From contig NZ_LT629749.1 in assembly GCF_900105065.1 (NCBI RefSeq), positions 1 through 64,000 on the forward strand: a stretch of DNA of 64,000 nt. The letters are read 5' to 3'. This DNA comes from Friedmanniella luteola (GTDB lineage Bacteria > Actinomycetota > Actinomycetes > Propionibacteriales > Propionibacteriaceae). How positions within the stretch are numbered: the stretch's first letter is position 1; the number at the start of each line of letters is the position of its first letter. The notes beneath the pieces are model-generated. The model made no database searches. It saw nothing but the letters and a program-made list of their open reading frames with translations, and was not told the origin of the DNA. Of this stretch, positions 27,952 through 36,621 are shown in pieces. Position numbers and translations under genes: made by a program.

Positions 27952-29298
27952 TCAGGCCGCGAACAGCGGCTGACCGAGGTAGCCGCCCGGCGTCACCCCG
28001 GGCGGGACGGCGAAGAGGCCGGAGCCCGTGTGCTGCAGGTACTCGCTCATCCCGTCACCCCGGGCGATCTTCATCTGCATCGGGATGTAGTGCGTGCGGG
28101 GGTCGCTGACGTAGGCGATGAAGAACAGGCCGGCGTCCATCCGACCGAGCCCGTTGCTGCCGTCCACGAAGTTGTACCCGCGGCGGAGCATCTGGGCGCC
28201 CTGGTTCTGGTCCGGGTGCACCAGCCGGATGTGGGCGTCGGGCGCCACCAGCGGCTGGGCACCCCGGCCCTGGAGGGCGAAGTCCGGCTGGCTGAACTCG
28301 CTGCCGCCGGAGAGCGGCGCCCCCTCCGCCTTGGTCCGGCCGATGACCCGTTCCTGCTCCCGCAGCGGCTGGCGGTCCCAGGTCTCGATGGTCATGTTGA
28401 TCCGCCGGGCGACCAGGTAGGAGCCACCGGCCAGCCACCGGTCGGCCGCGCCGTCGGGTCGCACCCAGACGTGGGTGTCGAGCAGGTCCGGCTCCTCGGC
28501 CTTGAGGTTCATCGTGCCGTCCTTGAACCCGAAGAGGTTCCGCGGCGTCGCCTGGCTGGTCGAGGTGGACGAGGTGCGGCCGAACCCCAGCTGGGACCAG
28601 CGCAGCGAGGCCCGGCCCATGGCGATCCGGGCCAGGTTGCGGATGGCGTGCACGGCCACCTGCGGGTCGTCGGCGCAGGCCTGGACGCAGAGGTCGCCGT
28701 CGGAGCGCTGGGGGTCGAGGTGGTCGCCCGGGAAGTGCGGCAGCCGCTGCAGGGCCGCGGGCTGCCGCGCGGCCAGGCCGAACCGGTCCTGGCCGGCCAG
28801 CCGGAAGAGCGTCGGCCCGAAGCCGAAGGTGAGCGTGAGCCGGGCGGGCGGCAGCCCCAGCGCCTCGCCGGTGTCGTCCGGCGGGGCGTCGTAGGGCCCC
28901 GAGGTGGCGCCGAACGGTCCGGCGTCGTGGCCCTGGGTCATCCGGGCGGCGGCGGCGGTCCAGTCCTGCAGCAGGGAGATCAGGTCGGCGCGCTCGCTCG
29001 ACACCATGTCGAAGGCGGCGAAGTGCAGCCGGTCCTGCGCGGGGGTGACGATGCCGGCCTGGTGCTCCCCGAGGAACGGGTAGCGGTCCGGGGCGGGGGC
29101 CGGCTCGGCGACGGCGGAGCCCGGGCCGCCCAGCTGGCGGCCCGCCACGAGGCCCGCGCCCACCCCGACGACGCCCGCGGCCCCGGCCGCGCCGAGCAGC
29201 CCCCGACGGGAGACGCCGGGTCGTGCGCTCGCGCCCGTCCCGCCCGGGGCGGACGGACCGACCTCGGGACCGGGGGTGGACGGGGGCTCGACGGACAT
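27952..29298 (-). CDS. efeB: Deferrochelatase/Dyp-type peroxidase EfeB
   Basis: Haem peroxidase of the EfeUOB ferrous-iron and haem-iron uptake system, exported by Tat. The signal is SRRGLLGAAGAAGVVGVGAGL at about residues 30-50, after an unusually long Pro/Ser-rich leader. The Dyp motif GFKDG is intact in NLFGFKDGTMN, and DAHIRLVHPDQNQGAQMLRRGY supplies the proximal haem region. At 448 residues it fits EfeB. The ATG overlaps the efeO stop, placing it third in the operon. It acts outside the membrane, oxidising Fe(II) or releasing iron from haem. Confidence 0.94.
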   Translation of the reverse strand: MSVEPPSTPGPEVGPSAPGGTGASARPGVSRRGLLGAAGAAGVVGVGAGLVAGRQLGGPGSAVAEPAPAPDRYPFLGEHQAGIVTPAQDRLHFAAFDMVSSERADLISLLQDWTAAAARMTQGHDAGPFGATSGPYDAPPDDTGEALGLPPARLTLTFGFGPTLFRLAGQDRFGLAARQPAALQRLPHFPGDHLDPQRSDGDLCVQACADDPQVAVHAIRNLARIAMGRASLRWSQLGFGRTSSTSTSQATPRNLFGFKDGTMNLKAEEPDLLDTHVWVRPDGAADRWLAGGSYLVARRINMTIETWDRQPLREQERVIGRTKAEGAPLSGGSEFSQPDFALQGRGAQPLVAPDAHIRLVHPDQNQGAQMLRRGYNFVDGSNGLGRMDAGLFFIAYVSDPRTHYIPMQMKIARGDGMSEYLQHTGSGLFAVPPGVTPGGYLGQPLFAA

Positions 29299-30509
29299 CA
29301 GACGACGGCCGCCGTGAGCTTGGACAGCGGCTCGGAGAGGGCGTTGACGGCGTCGGAGAGCGCCTTCACCTCCGCCGAGGACAGGGCGTCGTAGCTGACG
29401 AAGCCGTCACCCTTGCGGTGCTGGTCGAGCAGCGCCTGCAGGGCCGTGAACCGCTCGTCGATCTCGGTGTCGAGCGTGGGGTCCTTGCGCTGGAGCAGCT
29501 GGCGCAGGCCCTCGAAGCCCACCCGGGCGCCGTCGACGTTGGCCTGGAAGTCCCAGAGGTCGGTCCGCGACCAGTACTCCTCCTCGCCGGTGACCTTGCT
29601 CTTGGCGACCTCGTCCAGCAGGCCGCGGGTGCCGTTGGCGATCTGGTCGGCGGTGAAGGAGAGCGTGCGCACCTGGGCGTTGAGGGTGGCCGTGTTCTTG
29701 ACCAGGTCCTTCGCGAAGGTCGTGCGCTCGGCCGGGCTCAGCGGCTCGTAGCCCTTCGCCCGCGCCGGCCACAGGTCCTTCTCCATCCGGTGCCAGCCGG
29801 TCCACTTCTGGCCCGGCTCGAGGTCGGCCTCCCGGAGGTCCATCTTGGGGTCGAGGTCGCCGAAGGACTCGGCCACGGTCTCGATCCGCTCCCAGTGGAC
29901 GCGGGCCTGCGGGTAGAGCGCGCGCGCCTCGGCGTCGTCGCCGGCCGTGTAGGCCGCGGCGAAGGCGTCGGTCCGGGTGACCAGCTGCTCGGTCTGGTCC
30001 TTGATGTAGGAGGCGTAGCTGGCGTTGGCCTGGTCGACCAGCTGCTGGTCGTCGCCGGACGGGGCGAGGTCGTCGCCGGAGTCGGAGACCGCGAACGGCG
30101 CCCGGATGCCGTCGCCGACCATGCCCGGCTTGCAGGCGGTGAAGTAGGAGCCGGCGGGTGCGGCGAGCACCAGCTCGCGGGACAGCCCGGGGCCGATGTT
30201 CTCGACCTCCCCGACGATCCGCAGACCGTCGGCGGCCAACAGGTAGAACTCGGTGACCTTGGCTCCCGCGTTGGTGACCGAGAACGTCAGGTTGCCCGAG
30301 GGCGCCGTGTCGGCCGAGACCTGGCAGCCGTCGTCGGTGGCCCGCACGGTGAGGGCGCGGCCGTCGCCGTCGACGGTGTCGCCGGCCGCACCGGCCGAGG
30401 CGTTGTCGGTGCAGCCCGCCAGCAGCGGCGCGAGCAGCAGGGCCGACGCCGAGGCGAGGGCGAGCCCGGGGCGCGTGCGCCGCCGGCTCTGCGGGTGGTG
30501 ACCGGTCAC
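29298..30509 (-). CDS. efeO: Iron uptake lipoprotein EfeO (cupredoxin plus M75 domain)
   Basis: Periplasmic-side iron-binding component, 403 residues. A Sec signal ends in the lipobox LAGC. A cupredoxin-like domain (about 45-145) contains VTEFYLLAADGLRIVGEVENI and YFTACKPGM. The M75 domain (about 160-400) has the HWERIE and GWHRMEKDLW motifs expected to bind metal. GTG 30509 overlaps the efeU stop by 4 bases (GTGA) and replaces a much longer frame that would run through efeU. Receives iron for EfeU. Confidence 0.94.
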   Translation of the reverse strand: MTGHHPQSRRRTRPGLALASASALLLAPLLAGCTDNASAGAAGDTVDGDGRALTVRATDDGCQVSADTAPSGNLTFSVTNAGAKVTEFYLLAADGLRIVGEVENIGPGLSRELVLAAPAGSYFTACKPGMVGDGIRAPFAVSDSGDDLAPSGDDQQLVDQANASYASYIKDQTEQLVTRTDAFAAAYTAGDDAEARALYPQARVHWERIETVAESFGDLDPKMDLREADLEPGQKWTGWHRMEKDLWPARAKGYEPLSPAERTTFAKDLVKNTATLNAQVRTLSFTADQIANGTRGLLDEVAKSKVTGEEEYWSRTDLWDFQANVDGARVGFEGLRQLLQRKDPTLDTEIDERFTALQALLDQHRKGDGFVSYDALSSAEVKALSDAVNALSEPLSKLTAAVV

Positions 30510-31387
30510 GGTCGGGTCCTTCCGGTGGTGACGGGGACGGGAGCGGCCGCGGGCGGAGCGGGGACGGCGGCGGTCCGGGCGTGGATGGCGCGCAGGAACA
30601 GCGCCATCGTGGGCACGAGGTAGGCCAGCCAGACGGCGGCCTCCAGCGTGGTCGTCGCGGGGGAGAAGTTGAAGACGCCCTTGAGCAGCGTCCCGTACCA
30701 GGAGGTGGGTGGGACGACGTGCGAGACGTCGAAGGCCAGCGTGTGCAGGCCGGGCAGGACGCCCGCCTCCTGCAGGTCGTGCACGCCGTAGGCGAGGACG
30801 CCCGCGGCCACCACGATCAGGAAGGCACCGGTCCAGGTGAAGAAGCGGGTCAGGTTGATCCTGATGGCGCCCCGGTACATCAGGTAGCCGAGCACGACCG
30901 CGACGGCGATGCCCAGCGCAGCACCGAGCAGCGGGGTGGTGGTGCCGGTGGTGTCCCGGGCGGCGGCCTGGGTGGCGGCCCAGAGGAACAGCGCGGTCTC
31001 CAGGCCCTCCCGGCCGACGGCCAGCAGGGCGACGACGGTGAGCGACCACCGGCCCGCCTCGGCCGCCCGGTCGATCTGGCCCCGCAGCTGCCCGGACATC
31101 CCGCGGGCCGCCGCGGCCATCCAGAAGATCATCCAGGTGACGAACCCGACAGCGAGGATCGAGAGCCCGCCCCCGATGAGCTCCTGGGCCTCGAAGGTCA
31201 GCCCTTTCGGTCCGAAGGTGAGGACGGCACCGAAGGCGAGCGAGACCCCGACGGCGATGCCGACGCCCGCCCAGACCCGCGGCAGCAGCACGCGGCGACC
31301 CGACTTCACGAGGTAGGCGACGAGGATGCTGACCACGAGGGCCGCCTCGAGCCCCTCGCGGAGGCCGATCAGGAAGTTGGCGAGCAT
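30506..31387 (-). CDS. efeU: Iron permease EfeU (FTR1 family)
   Basis: Seven-helix Fe transporter, 293 residues. Both REGLE iron-binding motifs are present: LREGLEAALVV in helix 1 and GREGLETALFLW in helix 4. The first gene of efeUOB, with ATG 31387 behind GAGG. Two overlapping DtxR/IdeR-like boxes start 39 nt upstream, so iron-dependent repression is likely. A Pro/Ala/Thr-rich cytoplasmic tail follows the last helix. Works with EfeO and EfeB to import iron at the plasma membrane. Confidence 0.95.
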   Translation of the reverse strand: MLANFLIGLREGLEAALVVSILVAYLVKSGRRVLLPRVWAGVGIAVGVSLAFGAVLTFGPKGLTFEAQELIGGGLSILAVGFVTWMIFWMAAAARGMSGQLRGQIDRAAEAGRWSLTVVALLAVGREGLETALFLWAATQAAARDTTGTTTPLLGAALGIAVAVVLGYLMYRGAIRINLTRFFTWTGAFLIVVAAGVLAYGVHDLQEAGVLPGLHTLAFDVSHVVPPTSWYGTLLKGVFNFSPATTTLEAAVWLAYLVPTMALFLRAIHARTAAVPAPPAAAPVPVTTGRTRP

Positions 31388-31425
31388 GTCCGTCCTCGTC
31401 TGCCCTCTACCGGCGCACAGGCAAG

Positions 31426-31459
31426 TGAGCCTGGCCTAACTTAAGGCAGCCTAACCTCG
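31426..31459 (-). promoter_or_regulatory. Tandem overlapping DtxR/IdeR-type iron boxes
   Basis: Two 19-bp sites on the minus strand, at 31441-31459 and 31426-31444, overlapping by 4 bases. Each matches 14 of 19 positions of the consensus TTAGGTTAGGCTAACCTAA. The AGGTTAGGCT and TTAGGC cores are intact. Placement 39-72 nt before the efeU start fits repression by iron-loaded DtxR/IdeR. Confidence 0.75.
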
Positions 31460-31555
31460 GCCCGCAAGCGGCGGGGCGTCCCGGCGAGATCTCCTCGCCC
31501 GCCGGTCGGGCGGACGCCGGCGGGACGGTGGTCGGCCCCGCCGTAGGGTCGAGCG

Positions 31556-32320
31556 GTGCCCCTGCCCCGGTTCCGCCAGCGCGTGCTCGTCACCGGCGCC
31601 TCCGCCGGCCTCGGCCAGGAGATGGCGCGGCACTGGGCGCGGCAGGGCCGTGACCTCGCCCTGTGCGCGCGCCGGGTGGACGAGCTGGAGCGGCTGCGGG
31701 ACGAGCTGCTCGCCGTCACGCCCGCGATCACGGTCAGCCTGCACCCGCTCGACGTCACCGACCACGAGGCCGTCGACGCGGCCTTCGCCGACGCCGCGGC
31801 GGCGCTCGGCGGGCTGGACCGGGTCGTCGTCAACGCGGGGGTGGCCGGCGGGGGCTCGCTGGGGCTGGACCAGGCGGCGGCCAACCGGACCACCGCGCTG
31901 ACGAACTTCGTGGGCGCCGTCCACCAGGCCGAGGCCGCGCTCCGCCTCTTCCGGCCCGCCGGCGCGGGGCACCTCGTCTTCATCTCCTCGATGTCGGCGC
32001 TGCGCGGGATGGGCGGGTCGATGAACGTCTACAGCGCGACCAAGGCCGGGGTCTCGGCGCTCGCCGAGGGCGCCCGCTCGGACCTGGCCGGCACCGGCGT
32101 CGCCGTCACGGCCGTGCACCCGGGCTACGTCCGGACGTCGATGGCCTCGCACTTCCCGAGGATGCTGATGGCCAGCGACCCCGAGCGCGCGACCCGCGCC
32201 ATCGTCGCGGCGGTCGAGCGGGAGCCGGCGACGGCGTACGTCCCCGCCCTGCCGTGGGCGCTGGCCGCCTGGCCGATGCGGCTGGTCCCGCTGGGTCTGT
32301 ACCGGCGCATCGCCGGCTGA
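31556..32320 (+). CDS. SDR family NAD(P)-dependent oxidoreductase
   Basis: Classical short-chain dehydrogenase, 254 residues. The cofactor motif TGASAGLG is at 13-20, NAG at about 93-95, the catalytic Ser in ISSMSAL (about 145), and YSATK with Y159 and K163. Arg after the second strand (CARRVDELERL) favours NADP(H). The C-terminal AWPMRLVPLGLYRRI is hydrophobic and could touch membrane. GTG 31556 has TAGGGT ending 6 nt upstream and no ribosome site, so it is likely leaderless. Substrate unknown. Confidence 0.92.
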   Translation: MPLPRFRQRVLVTGASAGLGQEMARHWARQGRDLALCARRVDELERLRDELLAVTPAITVSLHPLDVTDHEAVDAAFADAAAALGGLDRVVVNAGVAGGGSLGLDQAAANRTTALTNFVGAVHQAEAALRLFRPAGAGHLVFISSMSALRGMGGSMNVYSATKAGVSALAEGARSDLAGTGVAVTAVHPGYVRTSMASHFPRMLMASDPERATRAIVAAVEREPATAYVPALPWALAAWPMRLVPLGLYRRIAG

Positions 32321-32472
32321 GCCTGGTCGCGCGTCCGGGGGCTGCGGGAGGGGCACGGCAGCGACCCCGTGCTCACTCCGCGGCGCTTCCTCGTCGGTGC
32401 GGCGTCCGCTGCGGCCGCCGGGACGAGCACCGGCCGCGGAGTCGCGACCCGGTCAGGCCGGGTCCCCGACCG

Positions 32473-32856
32473 TCAGGCCCCGGTGGTGCCCGGCCCGGAG
32501 GGCCGCCGGTAGGAGCCGACCACGCCGCCGACGACGGCGATCAGCCCGGCGGCGAAGAGGACGGTGAAGGCGCGGCTGCCGCGGTCCCCGGTGACGAAGT
32601 CGAGGCCGCAGAGCACCAGGCCCAGCACCCCGAGCCCGACCAGCAGCGCGATCTCCCCCGCGAGGAGCCGGCCGCCCCGGCTCCGGGCCCGTCCCGCCGC
32701 CCACTGGCTCATCGCGGCGGCGGCCAGCACCGCCGCGGTCGAGGCGAGCGCCCAGCGGCCGGACCCCAGGGCCTCCACCACCCCGACGACGAGCACCACC
32801 GCCAGCACGCCGGCCACCGCGAGGGCGACGGCGCCGACCACCCGCTGCTGCCTCAT
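32473..32856 (-). CDS. Hypothetical four-helix membrane protein
   Basis: No family recognised. About 127 residues with four hydrophobic segments (VVGAVALAVAGVLAVVLVVG, LASTAAVLAAAAM, ALLVGLGVLGLVLCGL, FTVLFAAGLIAVVGGVVG) and a short Pro/Gly tail. ATG 32856 is preferred because GACGAT ends 7 nt upstream; an ATG nine bases further up overlaps that element. It stands alone between the SDR gene and EcsC. The 152 bases downstream to the SDR gene hold nothing recognisable. Confidence 0.6.
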   Translation of the reverse strand: MRQQRVVGAVALAVAGVLAVVLVVGVVEALGSGRWALASTAAVLAAAAMSQWAAGRARSRGGRLLAGEIALLVGLGVLGLVLCGLDFVTGDRGSRAFTVLFAAGLIAVVGGVVGSYRRPSGPGTTGA

Positions 32857-32908
32857 GCCGGCCATCGTCCCAGAGGGGACGTCGACGGCGCGGACCGGCA
32901 GGGCCGGG

Positions 32909-33610
32909 TCAGCCGCCCAGCGCGCGCCGGCGCAGCAGCTCGGACTTGGCGTAGCGGCCGATCTGGTGGGTCGCCAGGCCGTCGACGACGGCGCCGATCC
33001 CGCCCCCGACCAGCGGCACCCGCTTGGTCAGCACCAGGGCGAGGTTCTTGCCGCCGACGCGGCTGGCCAGGTCCGTCACCACGGCGTCGGCGACGCGGGC
33101 GTCCAGCTCGGGGTCGAACACCGGGGCGGTCGCGACGGCCATCGGCGAGGTCGGCAGCTTGCCCTCCTTGATGAGCTTCACCACCCCCTCACCGCCCAGC
33201 AGGCACATCACCAGGGCCGTGCGGACGCGGTTGTCGTCGAGGTCGTACCCGCGCAGGTGCGCGATGGCGGCGACCATCCGGATCTGGACGACGGCGACGC
33301 CGGTCAGGTTGGCCGGGACGGCGACCGGGAGCGCGACGGCGCCGCCGAGGTTGGTCACGAAGCCCTGGGCGGAGGCGAGCCGGACGTGGAAGTCGATCAG
33401 CCCCTCGACGGCCCGGTCGACCGAGCCCTCGTGGCGCTGCAGCTGGCGGGCGGCGCTGGCCTTGGCGCCGGGCACCTTGCCGTACCCGTCGATGGCCACC
33501 TCGAGCACCCGGCGGAGCACCCCGCCCGCGGCGTGCGGCTGGGACACCATGGTGGCGACGGGGCCGATCCCGCGGACGATCATCTTCCCCACGTCCTGGG
33601 CTGAGGGCAT
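32909..33610 (-). CDS. EcsC family protein
   Basis: A 233-residue protein with the EcsC domain. The GLIDFHVRLASAQGFVTNLGG start, the helical AVALPVAVPANLTGVAVVQIRMVAAIAHLRGYD core and the GGIGAVVDGLATHQIGRYAK end are characteristic. EcsC proteins are membrane-associated and of unclear function, named after a Bacillus ABC-transporter operon. ATG 33610 follows AGGAG at 6 nt. Monocistronic and divergent from aat; the 177-bp intergenic region contains the aat -10 element. Confidence 0.82.
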   Translation of the reverse strand: MPSAQDVGKMIVRGIGPVATMVSQPHAAGGVLRRVLEVAIDGYGKVPGAKASAARQLQRHEGSVDRAVEGLIDFHVRLASAQGFVTNLGGAVALPVAVPANLTGVAVVQIRMVAAIAHLRGYDLDDNRVRTALVMCLLGGEGVVKLIKEGKLPTSPMAVATAPVFDPELDARVADAVVTDLASRVGGKNLALVLTKRVPLVGGGIGAVVDGLATHQIGRYAKSELLRRRALGG

Positions 33611-33787
33611 CGGGTCTCCTCCTCGTCGCTGCACGCACGGTGCCGGGCGGTGTGGTCCAGCGGGCCGGTGGTCAAGCCACGCCGGCCGCGTGCCGCACCA
33701 GGGGCCAGCGTACGTGCCGCCCGGACCGTCAGGAGCGGGTCGGACCCCGGTCCCACCCCGGTCCTCCCCGGAGCGGATGATCGGCAC

Positions 33788-34471
33788 GTGGCCGAGTCAC
33801 CGTTCGGACCCCCCGAGCTCTGGCGGCACGACGACCTCGTCGCCGTCAGCCGCGAGTTCGACGTGGGCCTGGTGCTGCAGGCCTACCGCAGCGGCCTGTT
33901 CCCCATGCCGGCGCGCGGCTCGCTGATGGGCTGGTGGTCGCCCCTGGACCGGGCGGTGCTGCCGCTCGACGGCCTCCGGGTCAGCCGCTCGCTCCGCAAG
34001 ATGGCGCACCGCTACGAGGTCCGCGTCGACACCGACTTCGAGGGCGTGCTCGCCGGCTGCGGCGACCCGCGGCGTCCCGACGGCTGGATCGACGACGCGG
34101 TCCGCCGGGTGTACCGGCAGCTGCACGCGGCCGGCACCGTGCACTCGGTGGAGGCCTGGACCCCGGACGGCCAGCTGGCCGGCGGTCTCTACGGCGTCAG
34201 CATCGGCGGCCTCTTCGCGGGCGAGTCCATGTTCCACCGGCCCGACATCGGCCGGGACGCCTCCAAGGTCGCGCTGGTCGGGCTGGTCGACCTGCTGCGC
34301 GAGGCGGGCGGCGACACCCGGCTGCTCGACGTCCAGTGGGCGACACCGCACCTGCAGAGCCTCGGCGTGGTCGAGGTGCCGCGGCCGCACTACCTGCGCC
34401 TGCTGGCGGCGGCGCTGCCCCTCGACCCCCCGGCCTGGACGCCGGGGCCGCGGGTGCCCTCGACCTCCTGA
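33788..34471 (+). CDS. aat: Leucyl/phenylalanyl-tRNA--protein transferase
   Basis: Adds Leu or Phe to N-terminal Arg/Lys of proteins, marking them for ClpS/ClpAP degradation in the N-end rule. The 227-residue protein shows the family core YRSGLFPMPARG, MGWWSPLDRAVLPLDG, WIDDAVRRVYRQLHAAGTVHSVEAW and GGLYGVSIGGLFAGESMF. The GTG start has GATGAT ending exactly 6 nt upstream and no good ribosome site. Next to fpg but with a separate promoter-like element, so not clearly an operon. Confidence 0.93.
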   Translation: MAESPFGPPELWRHDDLVAVSREFDVGLVLQAYRSGLFPMPARGSLMGWWSPLDRAVLPLDGLRVSRSLRKMAHRYEVRVDTDFEGVLAGCGDPRRPDGWIDDAVRRVYRQLHAAGTVHSVEAWTPDGQLAGGLYGVSIGGLFAGESMFHRPDIGRDASKVALVGLVDLLREAGGDTRLLDVQWATPHLQSLGVVEVPRPHYLRLLAAALPLDPPAWTPGPRVPSTS

Positions 34472-34501
34472 GAGATCGCGCGGGCAGTGCCATGATGGGG
34501 C

Positions 34502-35365
34502 GTGCCCGAGATGCCGGAGGTCGAGTCGCTCGCGGTGTTCCTGCGCCAGCGCTGCGTGGGCCGGGTCATCGCCCGGGTGGAGCTGACCGCGTTCAGCGCG
34601 CTCAAGACCTACGAGCCGCCCCTGTCGGCGCTCAACGGCCTGGAGATCGACGGGGTCGAGCGGCACGGCAAGTACCTCGACGTCTCGGCCCAGGGCCTGC
34701 ACCTGGTGTTCCACCTGGCCCGGGCCGGCTGGCTCCGCTGGAAGGACACGCTGCCCGACACCCCGGCGAAGCCCGGCAAGGGGCCGCTGGCGCTCCGCGT
34801 CCGGCTCGACGACGGCTCCGGCTTCGACCTCACCGAGGCCGGCACCCAGCGCAAGCTCGCCGTGCACGTGGTCGCCGACCCGCAGGACATCGCCATGGTG
34901 GCGACGCTGGGGCCCGACCCGCTCAGCCCCGAGTTCGACGAGGACGCGCTGCGCGCCGTGCTGACCCGGGCCGGCCGGGCCCAGCTCAAGGGGGTCCTCA
35001 AGGACCAGCGGACCATCGCCGGGATCGGCAACGCCTACTCCGACGAGATCCTGCACGCGGCCAAGCTCAGCCCCTTCAAGCCGTCGAGCTCGCTGACCCC
35101 GGACGAGCTCACCGTGCTCTACCGGGCGGTGAAGGACGAGCTGGGCGGCGCCATCGCCCGGGCCGAGGGCCTGGCGGCCAAGGACCTCAAGGGGGAGAAG
35201 AAGTCGGGGCTGCGGGTGCACGGCCGCGCCGGGCAGCCCTGCGACGTCTGCGGCGACACCATCGCGGAGGTCTCGTTCGCCGACTCCTCCCTGCAGTACT
35301 GCCCGACCTGCCAGACCGGGGGCAAGAAGCTGGCCGACCGCCGGCTGTCCAAGCTGCTCAAGTAG
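34502..35365 (+). CDS. Fpg/Nei family DNA glycosylase
   Basis: Bifunctional base-excision glycosylase/AP lyase, 287 residues. It begins MPEMPEVES, placing catalytic Pro2 and Glu3 at the processed N-terminus. The helix-two-turn-helix is LKDQRTIAGIGNAYSDEIL. A C-terminal zinc finger has CDVC and CPTC, though FADSSLQYCPTC replaces the common GR-T-YCP form. A long insertion-like linker (LAAKDLKGEKKSGLRVHGRAG) precedes it. The GTG start has CATGAT ending 5 nt upstream. A second Fpg/Nei paralogue lies at 62113. Whether it prefers oxidised purines or pyrimidines is not clear from sequence. Confidence 0.9.
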   Translation: MPEMPEVESLAVFLRQRCVGRVIARVELTAFSALKTYEPPLSALNGLEIDGVERHGKYLDVSAQGLHLVFHLARAGWLRWKDTLPDTPAKPGKGPLALRVRLDDGSGFDLTEAGTQRKLAVHVVADPQDIAMVATLGPDPLSPEFDEDALRAVLTRAGRAQLKGVLKDQRTIAGIGNAYSDEILHAAKLSPFKPSSSLTPDELTVLYRAVKDELGGAIARAEGLAAKDLKGEKKSGLRVHGRAGQPCDVCGDTIAEVSFADSSLQYCPTCQTGGKKLADRRLSKLLK

Positions 35366-35391
35366 CGCGGCGCGGCAACTATCGTGGGCGC

Positions 35392-35700
35392 GTGACCTCC
35401 GAGGTACCGACCATCCACGCGGCCGACGTCGACGGCCTGCTCGCGCAGGGCTGGCGGCTGCTCGACGTGCGCACCGACGAGGAGTGGGCCAGCGGGCGCA
35501 TCCCCGGATCTCAGCACGTGCCGATGGACCAGGTGGTCGCCCGGCTGGAGGAGATCGAGGACCGCACGCTCGTGGTCTGCGCCGTGGGCGGCCGCTCCGC
35601 GCGGGTCACCCAGTACCTGCGGGCCCAGGGCCGCGAGGCGCTCAACGTCGAGGGCGGCGTGCACGGCTGGGCGGCGGGCGGCGGGCCCATCGAGGCCTGA
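35392..35700 (+). CDS. Single-domain rhodanese-like sulfurtransferase
   Basis: A 102-residue rhodanese. The core is LLDVRTDEEWASGRIPGSQHVP, followed by the active loop CAVGGRSA with Cys63 as the persulfide carrier. Length and loop match GlpE/PspE-type proteins. GTG 35392 has TATCGT ending 6 nt upstream, predicting a leaderless mRNA. It is 27 bases after fpg. Cytoplasmic; sulfur acceptor unknown. Confidence 0.9.
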   Translation: MTSEVPTIHAADVDGLLAQGWRLLDVRTDEEWASGRIPGSQHVPMDQVVARLEEIEDRTLVVCAVGGRSARVTQYLRAQGREALNVEGGVHGWAAGGGPIEA

Positions 35701-35739
35701 GCCGTCCCCCTCGAGGACCGGCTCCAAACCGGCTCCGGA

Positions 35740-35755
35740 TGTGGCTTCGGTCACA
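35740..35755. promoter_or_regulatory. CRP/GlxR-like palindrome upstream of GDPD gene
   Basis: TGTG-N8-CACA (TGTGGCTTCGGTCACA), one mismatch from the actinobacterial CRP/GlxR consensus TGTGAN6TCACA, 61 nt before the GDPD start. It lies inside a longer hairpin GGATGTG...CACATCC (35737-35758), so a terminator for the rhodanese gene is the alternative reading. TTGAAA at 35773-35778 may be a -35. Confidence 0.4.
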
Positions 35756-35815
35756 TCCAGCGGCTGGCGGTGTTGAAACGTCACACCGTCCGGGACCGGG
35801 TGCAAGGCTGGACAG

Positions 35816-36610
35816 GTGTCAGCGATCTTCGCTCACCGGGGCTGGTCCGCCAGGCATCCCGAGATGACGCGAGCCGCCTACCAGGCGGCCATCGGATGGG
35901 CAGCGACGACGGGCGCCGAGCTGGGGCTCGAGTGCGACGTGCAGTTCAGCGCCGACGACCAGCTCGTGTGCCTCCACGACGAGGACCTGCGGCGCACGGC
36001 CGGCCTGCCGGACCGGCCCGTGGACCTCACCGTGGCCGAGCTCAAGCGGCTGGACTTCGGTTCCTGGGTGCGGGTGAGCCCCGAGCCCGAGGAGCGCGAG
36101 CTGGTCACGCTCGCCGAGCTGCTCACCATGACGGCGGAGGCGCGGGCGGCGGGGGCGGCGGTGACGCTGGCCATCGAGACCAAGCACCCCAACCCGCGGG
36201 CGCTGGACGTCGAGGACCGGTTGGCGGCCATGCTCGCCGACCGGGGGTGGGACGGCCCGGACGCCCCCGTCCGGCTGATCACCTTCGACCTGGACAGCCT
36301 GGAGCGGCTCGGTCGCCTGCTGCCGGGGGTGCCGCGCACCCTGCTGGTGCACCGTGACCTGACGCCGTGGTGGGACTGCGCGCTGCCCGACGTCACCGTC
36401 GTGGGGGTCGACCTGACCCTGCTGCGCCGCGACCCCGGCTTCGTCGAGCACCTGCTCAGCCAGGGTCGCGAGGTGCACGCCTTCACCGTCAACCACCCCG
36501 ACGACGTCCGCTTCCTGCGCGACCTCGGCGTCTCGGGCTTCACCACCGACTGCCCGCCCGAGGTCCACGCGGTGCTCGACGAGCCGCTGCGGCCCTCCGC
36601 CGCCGCCTGA
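35816..36610 (+). CDS. Glycerophosphodiester phosphodiesterase
   Basis: Hydrolyses glycerophosphodiesters to glycerol-3-phosphate and an alcohol. The 264-residue TIM barrel carries H7 and R8 in FAHRGW, E39 and D41 in LECDVQ, and H54 in CLHDEDL, all expected catalytic or metal positions. AFTVNHPDDVRFLRDLGVSG gives the C-terminal WTVN-like motif. There is no signal peptide, so it is cytosolic. GTG 35816 has an AAGGCT element ending 6 nt upstream. A CRP/GlxR-like site further upstream may link it to carbon control. Confidence 0.9.
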   Translation: MSAIFAHRGWSARHPEMTRAAYQAAIGWAATTGAELGLECDVQFSADDQLVCLHDEDLRRTAGLPDRPVDLTVAELKRLDFGSWVRVSPEPEERELVTLAELLTMTAEARAAGAAVTLAIETKHPNPRALDVEDRLAAMLADRGWDGPDAPVRLITFDLDSLERLGRLLPGVPRTLLVHRDLTPWWDCALPDVTVVGVDLTLLRRDPGFVEHLLSQGREVHAFTVNHPDDVRFLRDLGVSGFTTDCPPEVHAVLDEPLRPSAAA

Positions 36611-36621
36611 GCGGACCGGGG

